This document shows, piece after piece, positions 50,900-62,400 of a stretch of 64,000 bases of DNA; the stretch's first letter is position 1; every line of letters begins with the position of its first letter. The notes beneath the pieces are model-generated. The model saw only the letters and a program-made list of their open reading frames with translations, searched no databases and was not told where the DNA came from. The DNA is from Plecoglossus altivelis (Eukaryota > Chordata > Actinopteri > Osmeriformes > Plecoglossidae): the NCBI GenBank assembly GCA_036571765.1, contig BROE01000015.1, positions 3,552,491 through 3,616,490 of the forward strand, written 5' to 3'. A program made the translations under genes and the position numbers.

Positions 50900-53800
50900 T
50901 CTCCCCCTGGCTGCCTTACCGGACGGCTCCAGGATTTGGGGGGCTGGGAGCCGGCAACACGGCGGCTGGTGGGTTTAGTTTTGGGGGGTTTGGCTTAAAT
51001 GCCAGCGCACCAGCAGTCAACTTTAATGTTGGCTGCTTTGGTACCACCACCACCTCTGCCACAGGCACTGTTTTCAATTTTGGCAATAGTCTGGCTAGCG
51101 CAGGTAGATGTATTTCAATCAATCAACCAATCAGTTCGGTCTACATGATAGCATATGTTTGTCCATGTCTCCATAGTCGTTCCACTGTTTAGTTTGATGT
51201 TGCTTTCTCCATCTCACCTCACCTCACACATATCTATATAGATATAAATGTATGTCTACATATATCTATGTAGACATATCTATATCTCTGTCAAGTGGCC
51301 TGAGAACATTCATTTTCTCACAGATGTTTGCATGATGCCTGTTTTTGACGGACACAATCTGTAAAGTAGAGAATGTGCTGTGAAATTCATGGTTTTTAAC
51401 TTGAATTATTATTTTTTAATACCTTTATAAAACCCTGTTGGACTTAACATTTTTCTTTTTAACCACAAAAAAATTGTATGTAATGTCTTTTATTAGAGCT
51501 ACATTTTTGAGGAGTTGTGTGACAGGGATGGTGGGCGAATCATTTGAATACTCTGAGGGGGTTTTTTCAAACGCAAAAAAACCAACCTGTGATTTGACAA
51601 CAGTGTGTTCTGCTCATGCCGCTCTTGCACGTCACCTTAATTGCCTACATGATGGTGACCCCTCCCTCCCTTCTCACCCTAACCTCGTCACCTCATCCAT
51701 CTCTCGCTGGCCCTCCCCCTGACCGATTCCTCTGTTCCCCAGGTGCTTTTGGGGGCTTCGGGACCACGACCACGTCAGCTGCACCCGGCTCCACTTTCAG
51801 CTTCGCAGCTCCGTCCAGCACCACAGGTTAGACTTGGGACAAGAAGGACTGGCTGACCCACGTGGAGGGGATTAGGGAAGGGGGGGGGATAAGGGTTCCC
51901 TGCATGGGAGGGGACGTACAGAGGAGATAAGACCATCCTCCATATCCCAGCACATCCCAGATCAGGGGTGTCCATTCCTGGTCCTCGAGAGCCATTGTCC
52001 CGAAGGTTTCAGATGTTTCCCTGCTCCAGCACACCTCATTCTAATGAAGGGTCATTATGAGGCTTCCACGTAGCTTGATAACAACCCATCCATTAGAATC
52101 AGGTGTGCTGGAGCAGGGAAACATCTACAATCTTGAGGACAGTGGCTCTCGAGGACCAGGATTGGACACCGCTGTCCCAGATGCTTGTGTCACTTCTCTG
52201 AAAGCAATGTGATACTCTTTTACTGTTCAGTGCTGTGAAACGGCTTAAAGGAGTTTTCAAAGTGTTCAAGGTATAAAGGTTGTCAAAGTGAATCAGAGGC
52301 AACCACTACTACTAGCCATAGAAGGGCCAGCCAGGAGCCTATTGTGTTCTTCATGCCAGACACTAGATGGCGCCCCTCTACCATAACGACTTACCTTGTC
52401 ATGGTTGCCTGCCCAGACTGAGCTTCTAACATCAAGGTACCCTTCACCAAGCACTGGCGTCTACTGATCTCACTTTGTCCAACCGTCCTTTCACAGGGGG
52501 CCTGTTCGGCAACACCCAGAACAAAGGGTTTGGGTTCTCCTCTGGCCTGGGCGCTGCAACCGCCCCAGGGACCACTGGGTTTGGAACCGGGCTGGGGGCG
52601 ACCACGCTGGGCGGAGGGTTCGGCGGCTTTAACATCCAACCAACCCAGCAGCAGCAAGGTAAGGTTTCTTTGGATGTTCCAAGTTCTGTCCTACAGAAAC
52701 GGCGTGTGCTATGTGAAAAGGTTGATCTCATAACTGTAAGTCTTATCAATACATGGAAAATGTCAGGAAATAAACTTTTATAATCGTCGACAGTGTGTGT
52801 ATGTGTATAAATAAATGTATCACGTGCAGGGGTAGGCAACACTGGTCCTTGAGGGCCACTGTCGTAAAGGTTTTAGATGTTTCCCTGCTCTAAATAATGG
52901 GTTGTCATCAAGCTCTGTGGAAGCCTGATAACAACCCTTCATTAGAGTCAGGTGTGCTGGAGCAGGGAAACATCTAAAACCTTCAAGACAGGGGCTCTGG
53001 AGGACAAGGGTTGCCCGTCCCTGACGTAGTGCTTCCTGTAGATGGATGAACACCATATTGAATGTCACGCTGACCTCCAGTCCTCTGCTCCCTGTGACAG
53101 GAGGCCTGTTCGGCCAGCAGCCCCAGCCACAACCCCAGCCCACCCAGCTCTACCAGCAGGTCACTGCCCTCTCGGCCCCCACCCTGCTGGGAGACGAGCG
53201 AGATGCCATTCTGGCTAAGTGGAACCAGCTGCAAGCCTACTGGGGCACAGGCAAGGGCTACTACAGCAACAACGCCCAACCTGTGGACTTCAACCAGGAG
53301 AACCCCTTCTGCAGGTTCAAGGTAGCCCAACGGGCCTGACTTGAGTGCCTAGCTTTTTAAGAAGAGGACGGGTGAGAGTAAATGATGGTCTGTGTTTGTC
53401 AGGCCGTAGGCTACAGCTGCATCCCTGGCAGCAAGGACGAAGATGGCCTGGTGGCTCTGGCCCTCAACAAGAAGGAGGGTGACGTGCGCGCGCAGCAGCA
53501 GCAGCTGGTGGAGTCGCTTCACAAGGTGCTAGGGGGGAACCAGACGCTCACCGTCAACGTGGAGGGAGTCAAAGCTCTGCCGGACGACCAGTGAGTCCTC
53601 CCTCTCCAACCGCTCGCTGGGGTTGAGGAGAGACTGTGGAGAGTCTTGCGTTGAGTTGAGGCTTACTGTGTGCGTGTCCCTGTCCCTCTCCAGGACGGAG
53701 GTGATCATCTACGTGGTGGAGCGTTCCCTCAACGGCACATCCAAGCGGATCCCGGCCAGCACGCTGTACGGCTACGTGGAGCAGGCTAACGTCAAGGCCC

Positions 53801-55377
53801 ACCTCACGCAGCTGGGAGTCCTCATGTCCGTCACCCGCACCGAGCTGTCCCCTGCTCAGTTCAAACAGCTGCTGCAGAATGCCCCTGCAGGTGTGTGTGC
53901 GTAGACCTGTGCTTCCTGCGTCTGGAAAGTTTTCCTACAAGTGTTACAATGAAAGTTGTCCTCCCCACCCCCCCGCCCCCCCCTGTCTAGGTGTGGACCC
54001 CATCATCTGGGAACAGGCCAAAGTGGACAATCCGGATCCGGAAAAGTAGGTTTGTCCCACCTGAGGGACTGTCACAAAAAAACCTAGTAGCTTGTAAATT
54101 GCCCCCCCCCCCCCGGACTGCAGAAATGAGCTGATGTGATGCTGGGGGTGGTGGTGGTGGTTGTGTTCCTGTCCAGGTTGATCCCAGTACCCATGGTGGG
54201 CTTCAAGGAGCTCCTCCGCAGGCTGAAGATCCAGGAACAGATGACCAAGCAGCACCAGACCAGAGTAGACGTGAGTTCTGGATACACACACACACTCACA
54301 CACAGGGATTCAAGTAGTTATAAATTGAAGGTTGTTTGGCATGACCCAGGACTCCCCCGTAAGGGTTAAGGAGGTCTCTGTTGGAGAGAAACAAACAGCA
54401 ACTTGGAGGGGATCTTTATAAAGAGGTTCACCACCCATCTTACATTTGTGGGTGGATCTCATCACTGGATTCAAGTATCGGTTGTAGAGAAAGAAAGAAA
54501 AATGAAGACCGTTTCTACGTTCGCTCTGATCTCCCCACAGATCATCTCCAACGACATCAGTGAGCTGCAGAAGAACCAGTCCATCACCGTGGCCAAGATC
54601 GCCCAGTACAAGAGGAAATTGATGGACCTCTCCCATAGGGTTCTCCAGGTACAATAAACACACATTCTGTCAGAACATGGGGGAGGGGGGGGGTTGTTCT
54701 GTAGTGTCAGCTTCATGAAATAATACTAGTTTAGCGCTAACAAGGACAACAAAATCAATTCAATTTGGTCTCCCTCCCTCCCGCGTGTCTGCAGGTGCTC
54801 ATCAAGCAGGAGATCCAGAGGAAGAGCGGATACGCCATTCAGGTGGACGAGGAGCACCTGCGCGTGCAGCTGGACGCCTGCCAGTCAGAACTCAACGCTC
54901 CAACGCAGTTCAAGGTGAGAGCACGCCGACCTCCGTGCTCTCAAACCAGCTTCCTGAGCCTGGCCCAAGGCTCTCGTGTGTGTGTGTGTGTGTGATGCAA
55001 CTTATCAGCAAGGCTGTAACCTGGCTCTTAATTCCCTCCCAGGGGCGCTTGAACGAGCTCATGTCCCAGATTCGGATGCAGAACCACTTTGGGGCAGTGC
55101 GCTCGGAGGAGCGCTACAGCGTGGACGCCGACCTGCTCCGAGAGATCAGACAGGTGAGGACACGGTCCTGTTCTGCCACGCAGCCATTTTGGATTCTTAA
55201 GTGTGCGTTCCTGATCAATCCACCTTTTTTTTCCTTTTCCCCCTACAGCATCTCAAGCAACAACAGGAAGGCCTAGGTCACCTGATTAGCGTCATCAAAG
55301 ACGACATGGAAGATATTAAACTGATAGAGCACGGTCTCCATGACAACGTACACACAAGGGGGGGCATGCTAAGCTGA
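48897..55377 (+). CDS. nup54: Nucleoporin 54 (nup54)
   Basis: Nup54 is part of the Nup62-Nup58-Nup54 complex lining the central channel of the nuclear pore. Fifteen exons: 48897-48936, 49526-49624, 50450-50536, 50933-51103, 51743-51826, 52497-52658, 53101-53321, 53403-53590, 53694-53890, 53991-54045, 54177-54270, 54541-54648, 54795-54914, 55043-55153, 55249-55377. The total is 1866 nt, 621 residues (human 507). The start MAFNFG matches the human N-terminus. Exons 2-6 and the start of exon 7 encode FG repeats (GFGFG, FGGFG, GLFG). From exon 7 the folded part is highly conserved: LLGDERDAILAKWNQLQA, GYSC, EDG, LVESLHKVLGGNQTLTVN, IYVVERS, DPIIWEQAKVDNP, PMVGFKELLRRLK, then coiled-coil exons with ISELQKNQ and LIKQEIQRKSGYAIQ. 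The extra length lies in the FG region. Confidence 0.95.
50864..50918 (+). repeat. (CT)n tract before nup54 exon 4
   Basis: TCTC repeat in the intron just upstream of the acceptor of exon 4 (50933), where it supplies much of the pyrimidine tract. Confidence 0.75.
51251..51278. repeat. Perfect 12-bp inverted repeat, 4-nt loop
   Basis: TATGTCTACATA and its exact reverse complement TATGTAGACATA are separated by TATC, in nup54 intron 4. It is surrounded by other TATATCTA words. Confidence 0.85.
51963..52174. mobile_element. hAT-type MITE (212 bp) with perfect 8-bp target duplication
   Basis: The left end is CAGGGGTGTCCATTCCTGGT; the right end is its diverged inverse finishing CACCGCTG. The interior is self-complementary (GATGTTTCCCTGCTCCAGCA and its inverse). 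The flanking 8 bp TCCCAGAT at 51955-51962 and 52175-52182 are identical. It lies in nup54 intron 5 and is non-coding. Confidence 0.88.
52827..53023. mobile_element. Second hAT-type MITE of the same family (197 bp)
   Basis: It begins CAGGGGTAGGCAACACTGGT and shares with the 51963 element the words TTAGATGTTTCCCTGCTC and GTGTGCTGGAGCAGGGAAAC. The ends are inverted. Flanking 8-mers no longer match well. It lies in nup54 intron 6. Confidence 0.8.
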
Positions 55378-56489
55378 CATTCCCCCCCTCTCTGCTTCCA
55401 CTCTGCAATAAAGAGACATAAATCACCACTTATGTATATAAGCATTTATATGATTTTTTTTTCTTTTGGTAAGATTTTACATGTTGAAATGTTTTAGTGG
55501 TGTAAACAAGCCTGATGTGGTTTAATAAAATGTCTTTTGAAGTTGAGTACTGTATTTCTCTTCCACAAAGACACACTTTCCTCTTCCAGTCTTGGAGGGT
55601 TTGGTTACGTTTCACTTTCCTTTTGCTCATTAATATTTCTACATTTGTCAGTCTACATTTGTACAGCTTCAAAATAACATGATTTAAATGTTCAAACATG
55701 TTCATTTGCCAAACGCAGCAAAGCAATCACAGAACAACAGAGAACCTCTGGCATTTAGACACTAGGGAAGGTGTTCTTTCCAAAAGCATAATTTACTTTT
55801 TTTGTAAAAATATAGAGATTGTACCAAAAAGTTGTGATCTGTCTGTAGGCTGTCCTCCCTGAGGGATTTTGGCATGTTCAGATGTGTTAAGCTGCAATCA
55901 GTTTTTAAAAATATCTTGCTCTCAGTAATGAAGTACTAATAATGTAGTACTACTGATAATGTGGTACTGAAACGGTCAGGCCTTGTCTGAAAGTCACCTC
56001 AGACCTGCGTGGCGTTGGTGCTTTCCGTACTATTTCAACAGTCCATCTCTACAATCTTCCATCAAGCTCCTTCTTGCGGCCATGCTCAGATAAGGTGGCA
56101 ACAGTGACACTGATAGAACAAGTCACAGTCTTATGATACTTGGAGCATCAATTTTCTCCATCTTGGGTAGCCATCTTGTGTGAGACTGCCTTATATAATT
56201 CTTTGGCTTTTTCCCCCCCATCCATGGTGTTTGCATCACACACGGACACAAAACAGGAGAATCCATTTCACTACTGAAACAGGTTGAAGTTGTGATTTTC
56301 ACGTTGCAAGCATCTTTGATTCGCCACAAGAGAGTTCAATTCAAAGTATAACTAATCACCTGCTTGTAATCGAACGGCTAGAAGATGCTTACATTGTATT
56401 AGCATACAAAATGTCAAATCAGTCAGTGTGGCCATCTATGAGCAGAGACTCCCAACTACTGCCTCTCTAGCGCTCAAGGCTGCCGAAGA
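55378..56489. other. Convergent intergenic region, nup54 / ppef2 3' ends
   Basis: It holds the 3' UTRs of both converging genes. No other gene was recognised. No canonical AATAAA was found on the minus strand close to the ppef2 stop. Confidence 0.45.
55407..55412 (+). terminator. nup54: Poly(A) signal of nup54
   Basis: AATAAA only 30 bp past the stop codon, giving a very short 3' UTR. A second AATAAA at 55524-55529 could give a longer one; it overlaps ATTAAA on the minus strand (55521-55526), usable by the convergent ppef2. Confidence 0.6.
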
Positions 56490-59400
56490 TCACTGCTCCG
56501 CTTCCAGCCCTGTGCCCTCGACGAGACGGAACGCCTCCATGAACTCGTTGATGTCGATGCTGCCGTCTTTGTTGAAGTCGATGCTGAGGGCCAGGTCGGA
56601 GATGGCCTCGTCTGAGATGTTGGTCTGCAGGTGGGAGCTCAGGAGCTTCCACGTCTGCCGGAACTCTTCGAACGAGATGAGACCTTAGGGATCGAGACAG
56701 GGCACGGGGGTTTAAGCTGGAAACGGTCTCGCGTCAAAATGGATTCGAGTGCTTGCAGCTGTCTTTGTGCTGTGTGCAACAATCAAAAGTGCTGTACGTT
56801 CTGACTTTAAACCTTAATTATAACCAGTCATTACAATAGGCTAAACATTTTCAAAATGTGCTTCCCGTTTCTGACAAAAGTCACAATTTCTGATATTGTC
56901 TTGTAATTATTCCGATAATGAGGCACTTGCATAAAAGGGAAGACGTGTGCGAGCGCTACATGTGCTGGAGTATCAACACAAGCTGAGAGGCTTGGGTAAA
57001 TGTCAGGTGCGCTTCATCGGCCGAGGATCTGGGTTAATCTGCTTACTGACCTGAGTTGTCTGTGTCTATGATTCTAAAGATGGTCTCCAGATTGGAGTGG
57101 TGCTTGTACATGGTCTCCAGCAGACTTGCATTGAGGACCTGTTTGACAAAACACGGAAAACCTTCGTCAGCAGAACAGACGGACCGCATGGTGGCGTGTG
57201 GCGCGCCGCCTCGGCTTAGCCAACGCGTACTTAGCGTCCGCATTAGAAACGGTTCCGCAAATGACAGCTTGGCATGTAGATAACCTGTGTAGCCGTGAAA
57301 GTGCATGGGTATAAACCGACTGTACATGCTACTAATGTGTGCGAGTGTGTGTGTTTGATAATGACGGCCCACCTCCTTTTTAGGCTCAGTCACGGCTAGC
57401 TCCCCAAGCCACTGGTTGTAGTCCAGGATGCCATCCTGAGCGACGGGGACCAGCTGAGAGCGAAGCACCCTCCAGGGTAAACCCAGACGCAGCACCCCCT
57501 CCAGAGCACTGGCCCAGTGCTTCAGAGAGATCAGCCCTGGAGAGACACACAAAGAGGTGCCAGAGACAGAATCAAAATCCATAACCTGGATTTCTAGAAA
57601 TGAACACAACGTCGGAAAAGGGGAAAGTGGGGCTTTGCGTTTACGGCACGTCTACTTCGTGTACGACCGTGGCCAAAAATACTGGCGCCAGTCGTGAAGC
57701 GTAGCTACACACGTCTGTGTACAGAAAATCTCATGTCGTTTTCTAAGAAAATAACAACTTAATCTACAGTCTCAATAGAGGAGGTTCAGTACTAGTTTAG
57801 ATGTTTCAAGTCTCCAGTGGAACTGTGTGTCTTGAAAGCGTCCGCGGCGTCAAATCAAGAGCATACCAAGATTATTTTGCAATGCTCGTCAGACCCGTGC
57901 TCTCTGGAATGGTTTAAATCAGAATGCTGGACTCTTTTAAGTTGGCCAGGAATCGAAGTGCAGATTTCAATCTCCTTGAACACCCGACAGATCTGAAACC
58001 GGCAGTTAGGAGAGGGCATCCTTCCAGACTGGGGAAACTGAGGCCGTTTGCACAAGAGCGGGCCAAGCTGCCACTCCAGGAAGGTCATCGATGGATTTAG
58101 GAATTGATGGATGGAATTGGCCATCGTTTTGAGAGTTTCAACTCTGGGTTTCTAGTATTGCAACCACTTTGTAAAATATGAAATTCCTGGAGAAAGGTTC
58201 ATCAGGTTCACAGTTCCTCAGGGCCACACACCACCCCCCCCACTCCCACCCTTGCTACAAAAGCCCAAAATATTTTAGTAGCTTTGCTTATGGGCATGTT
58301 TCACTGACTTTCTTAGGCATTTCTAGTCTATCCAAGTACAACAAGACACAGCTTTCCTTGAATCTATTGTTAAACAGACAGTAGCACTGGATCAATAAAC
58401 AAACAGCATCTGAACTTCTTGGAGATATTCAGTAGAAGTACTTGTACTTTGTCATGTCGAGTCCATTAGAAACAGTTATCAAAACAGATTAGATGCCAAA
58501 ACAAAAACCCTTGATCTCCTTTGTGTTGCGGACTAAGTCAAAGTAGACTCACCCCGGTATCAACTTTTCCTTTCCACTGTCCTTGTCAACTCGACGGATT
58601 AGGATTTCTAACCCTAAGATACCCTAATCGCGTACGTGTATCCTCCCGTAGTCAGCAGAGGATGGTGGGTTGCTAGTCTACAGAAGATGAGCACATCTGA
58701 GATGGGAGGCTGAGAAGAGGAGACGATACCTGTGTTGTCAGGGTCATATTCCTGGAAGGCGCTGATGAGGGCCGACTTGTGCGCGAACAGCTGCTCCCTC
58801 AGGGCCCGAAGAGCGGAGCGCTCCGTCCTCCCGACACTGTCGCACATCGGCACAGCCAGTGAGCCGACATCCTTGCAACACTGGTTCACGAGCTAAAGGT
58901 GCATTTCACATTTCTAACCAGACAGGTCATTGACAGCAGTCTAGACAGGATGCATTCGCACGTGTGGACGTTTAAATGTGCATGCGGTTTTTATTCAGTT
59001 GGCGGCCGTCCAAAGTGCCCGAACCTTGAGAAGTCGTCCATCATTGGTCTGCACGTGAGATAGGGCTATTTTGGTTTGGAACTGTCAAGTCGATTCCAGT
59101 CCACACAGTTGACATAGCTGCCACACTCCAACATAGTTTCAGGCAAGGAATTTGCTCTCACAGTCCAGATCGCTACTATTTTACCTTTGCCGCATAGTGT
59201 ACTCCCTGGTTGTGTTGCTAGCCTGATACTGGATGAAGTGGGGCGTGAGATCGGGGCCCAGTCGGATGTAGGCTCCTCTGTTACTGCCCAACTCGTAGTA
59301 GTTCGACGCTGAGAAAATGGTTAGAACCTGCATGGAAAGACGAGAGGGCAGTGTACAGTGGACGTCATCATCGATAAGCCCCCCCCACTAATAATTGAAC

Positions 59401-62400
59401 CTCTTTACTCAGACCAGTCGAGCACGTCTTCGCCACAAAAGGTCATAGGGCATGTCAGTGTGTTGTAGTGGTGCGTTTCCGTGCAGGGCTTTTCTGCAGA
59501 AGACCACCCCTCCCCTCACTCTGACCTTGCGGTTGTGGCAGAACTCGTAGCCGTCCTGCTTGCACTCGTGGGAGCGGATGAGCAGCTGGAGGTTGTGCCT
59601 TCCCAGGACCTTCTCGGTGACGTCGGGGCCCCAGTAGCACCCTCCGCCGCGCACCTCGTTGGGGATGCAGCCGTCCTGGGGCATGGGGTCGCTCCACAGC
59701 AAGTCCACGATCTGAAGACGGAAACCGGAGAAGCGTCTCATGCCGTCGCCGTGAGAATATACGGGGGGCTGAGCTTGTGTGGAGTCTTCCTGTCTATAGT
59801 CATCGTCTGCTAGGCAGCTGTTGGGGCTTGGTCTTCTTTACCTGTTTCCATTCGTCTCTGTCGGTCTCCACGGCCTCTCCGGAATCGGAGTCGGACTCGG
59901 AGAGGAGGGAGCTCCGGAGGTTGCCGTAGGACTGGTTGAACCCTGCCTGCCGCCGCCTCTCCTTCAGCTCCATTTCCACGCTGACGCGTGGGGACACGCT
60001 CTGCAGGGAGCGGCGCTGCAGGTCTGGCCTGTAGGTCGGCGTTGTGCCGCAGTGCGTCAGCGATCGGACCCGTCGGCGGCCGTCCGCGTTCTTGGGGAGA
60101 TCGCAGTCATCATCCATGTCAGAGTCCAAGCCTTGACCTTTGGAAATGGATATCCTCTTCTTGGGAGGCCGGAGAGTTGAAACATACTGTTCACAAACAC
60201 ACACACACACACACACACGTAATAGACTCTACCTTGCATAACATTTCTGGAAACATACCAACTGACACACCAGTTGGCAGCTAGAAGATACGGGTCACAC
60301 AAGTTTAGATCATGAGAGTTCAATAGAGATGAGGCTGAGTGAGTTATATTTCTAGGTATAATTCTTTGTCTCTAATTTGATAAATAGAAAAGGTTTTATG
60401 TCGTTTTTAAAATAACTATGATTATGTGTTCCTTATGTGCAATCATGTGAGTTTGATGGACTGTGTGAGAGGTGAAGCACCTACTTTGTGTCTGTCCACG
60501 CGGGCGACGAGATCAAGATCCGTGGTGTCAGAGATCCCTCCGTGCAGAATCAACACCTTATGATCGATCACCGTCGCCAGCGGCAACCAGCTGAAGATCT
60601 TCTGGAGAAGCTTCAGAATCTTCTTACCGTGAACCTGCAAGACGCATCAATTCATGGAAATAAAACTGCCCTTTTCCGAAATTGGCGATTCTGTCAAGAA
60701 CGGGGCTGAGGTCAACATTTGCCGTTTTACTGGGTATTCGCCAGAACTAAGATTGTTTGCCTGTTGTTCAAGCAAAGGATTGACGAGTGAGTCATCGTGT
60801 TGTTTCAGTGTTGCTGCCATAGGGAGGGTCAATCAGTGACACTATCGGCTGAAAGAGGTCCTCTAATCTCCTTAGGCTATACGAATAGGCTGACCCACAT
60901 CCTACTCTGATATAGACATTATAAGTGGCTCCTAATCTAAACACATTTAGACATTCTGCTGAGGAGAGCAGATTCTCATCAGCCTGATTGCAGGTGGGAT
61001 TTAACACTATAGGTCAACTACAGCTTGAACGCCAGTGATTTTACAACTGAGATTTGGACTTCAAGAAAACTGTACCCACCCTGTATTTCCCCAGAACTTC
61101 TTTGGTGAAGCCATATCTGGAATCAAGACAGGGAAATGGGAGAGAGATCAATGTTTGGATTTTATGAACTGTGCCGGAAATTGATGCGTTTCAACGTTTT
61201 GCCTCCTACCTCAGGTTCACAATGTGATCTTCGTGGTTTCCCCGATTCAGGAAGACATCGTTGGGATACAGCAGAAGGAAAGCAAAGAGAATGAGGAGAA
61301 TCTCAAGAGAGTCTTTGCCTCGGTCGACAAAGTCTCCGTTGAAAACGTAGGGTGTCTCCGACGATGGCAGACCGTTCTGAGCGCGTGGAAAGAGATTCGT
61401 TTGATGTTTACAAAACAATCACATGAAGTCATTCATTATGCCAAACTTTTCATTCAATAACATGACTTCAGATTCCAAAAATGTATGATGCCAAACAAAG
61501 GGCCTATAAGGCTGATAGCCCTTTGCTTACCTTATAAAAGACTAGCAACAGATCATCAAGATGACCGTGTAAGTCTCCTGGAAAGATAAACACTCGAGTG
61601 ACTCAATTAATCAGCCGCACGTCAAAGGCTGCTAATAGAGAAATGGCTTGTGAGGCAATAGGGATGCCTGGTCTTCTCTGTGGCCTGCTTCCTGTTCTCC
61701 TTACCACAGATGGTGATCTCCCTGCTCTTACAGGTGGACACCTGATTTATGTTAGGGAGAATTCGAAGAAGCCTCCAGGTTTCCCCAAGAAGCTGAAGGA
61801 CGTATCGAGAATGGAGCTGCTACTAGGGAGAAAAAAACAAAAAACAGAGACAGGGTGATCCGTAAGGAAGCATTTAGCTTGGAGTCGATGTGGCCACGCT
61901 TGCCAGTTCTCCTGCATATTTGCGAGAGCGAAAGAGCCCCATCGCTGTGGGTAGCAGTGCCTACTTGGTGGTTCTGGAATGCTTCTACCAGCTCGGCGGC
62001 GTTGGAGAAGGTCATAGGGAAGGTGAGGTTCGGGCCGCTGTAGATCTCGGGAATCTCGATACTCTTGTAGCAGAAGTACCTCTCCCACTCCACGTCCCGA
62101 CAAATGTCGTTCTCCCGAAAGATGTGCGAGATGAGATTTCCTGAGGGGGAGACGCGTCGCGCAAGGGTTACAGACGGGCTGAGAGCACGTTTGCTTGCCT
62201 GCGGTTGTTCGTCGTTTGTGTGAACAGGAGAACTTCTTACTCTCACTGCTGGCTGGGGTGAAGTGGTCCATGAGGTAGCCAAAGAAATTATAAAGCTGCA
62301 GATGAAAGAATGCGCCTATTTTATTAGTTTACTTATATAGATATATAGCTTACATAGGAACTCAATATTGACGTCTAGCGCTAGAGTACTAAGCGATATG

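Noticed and set aside
58837..58892. Alternative acceptor for the ppef2 exon at 58893 (pyrimidine tract then TTTAG)
   Set aside because: It enters phase 2 and creates AGC-TCG-TGA, an immediate stop. The acceptor at 58837 restores the frame and the family sequence SALRALREQ. A rare nonsense isoform remains possible.
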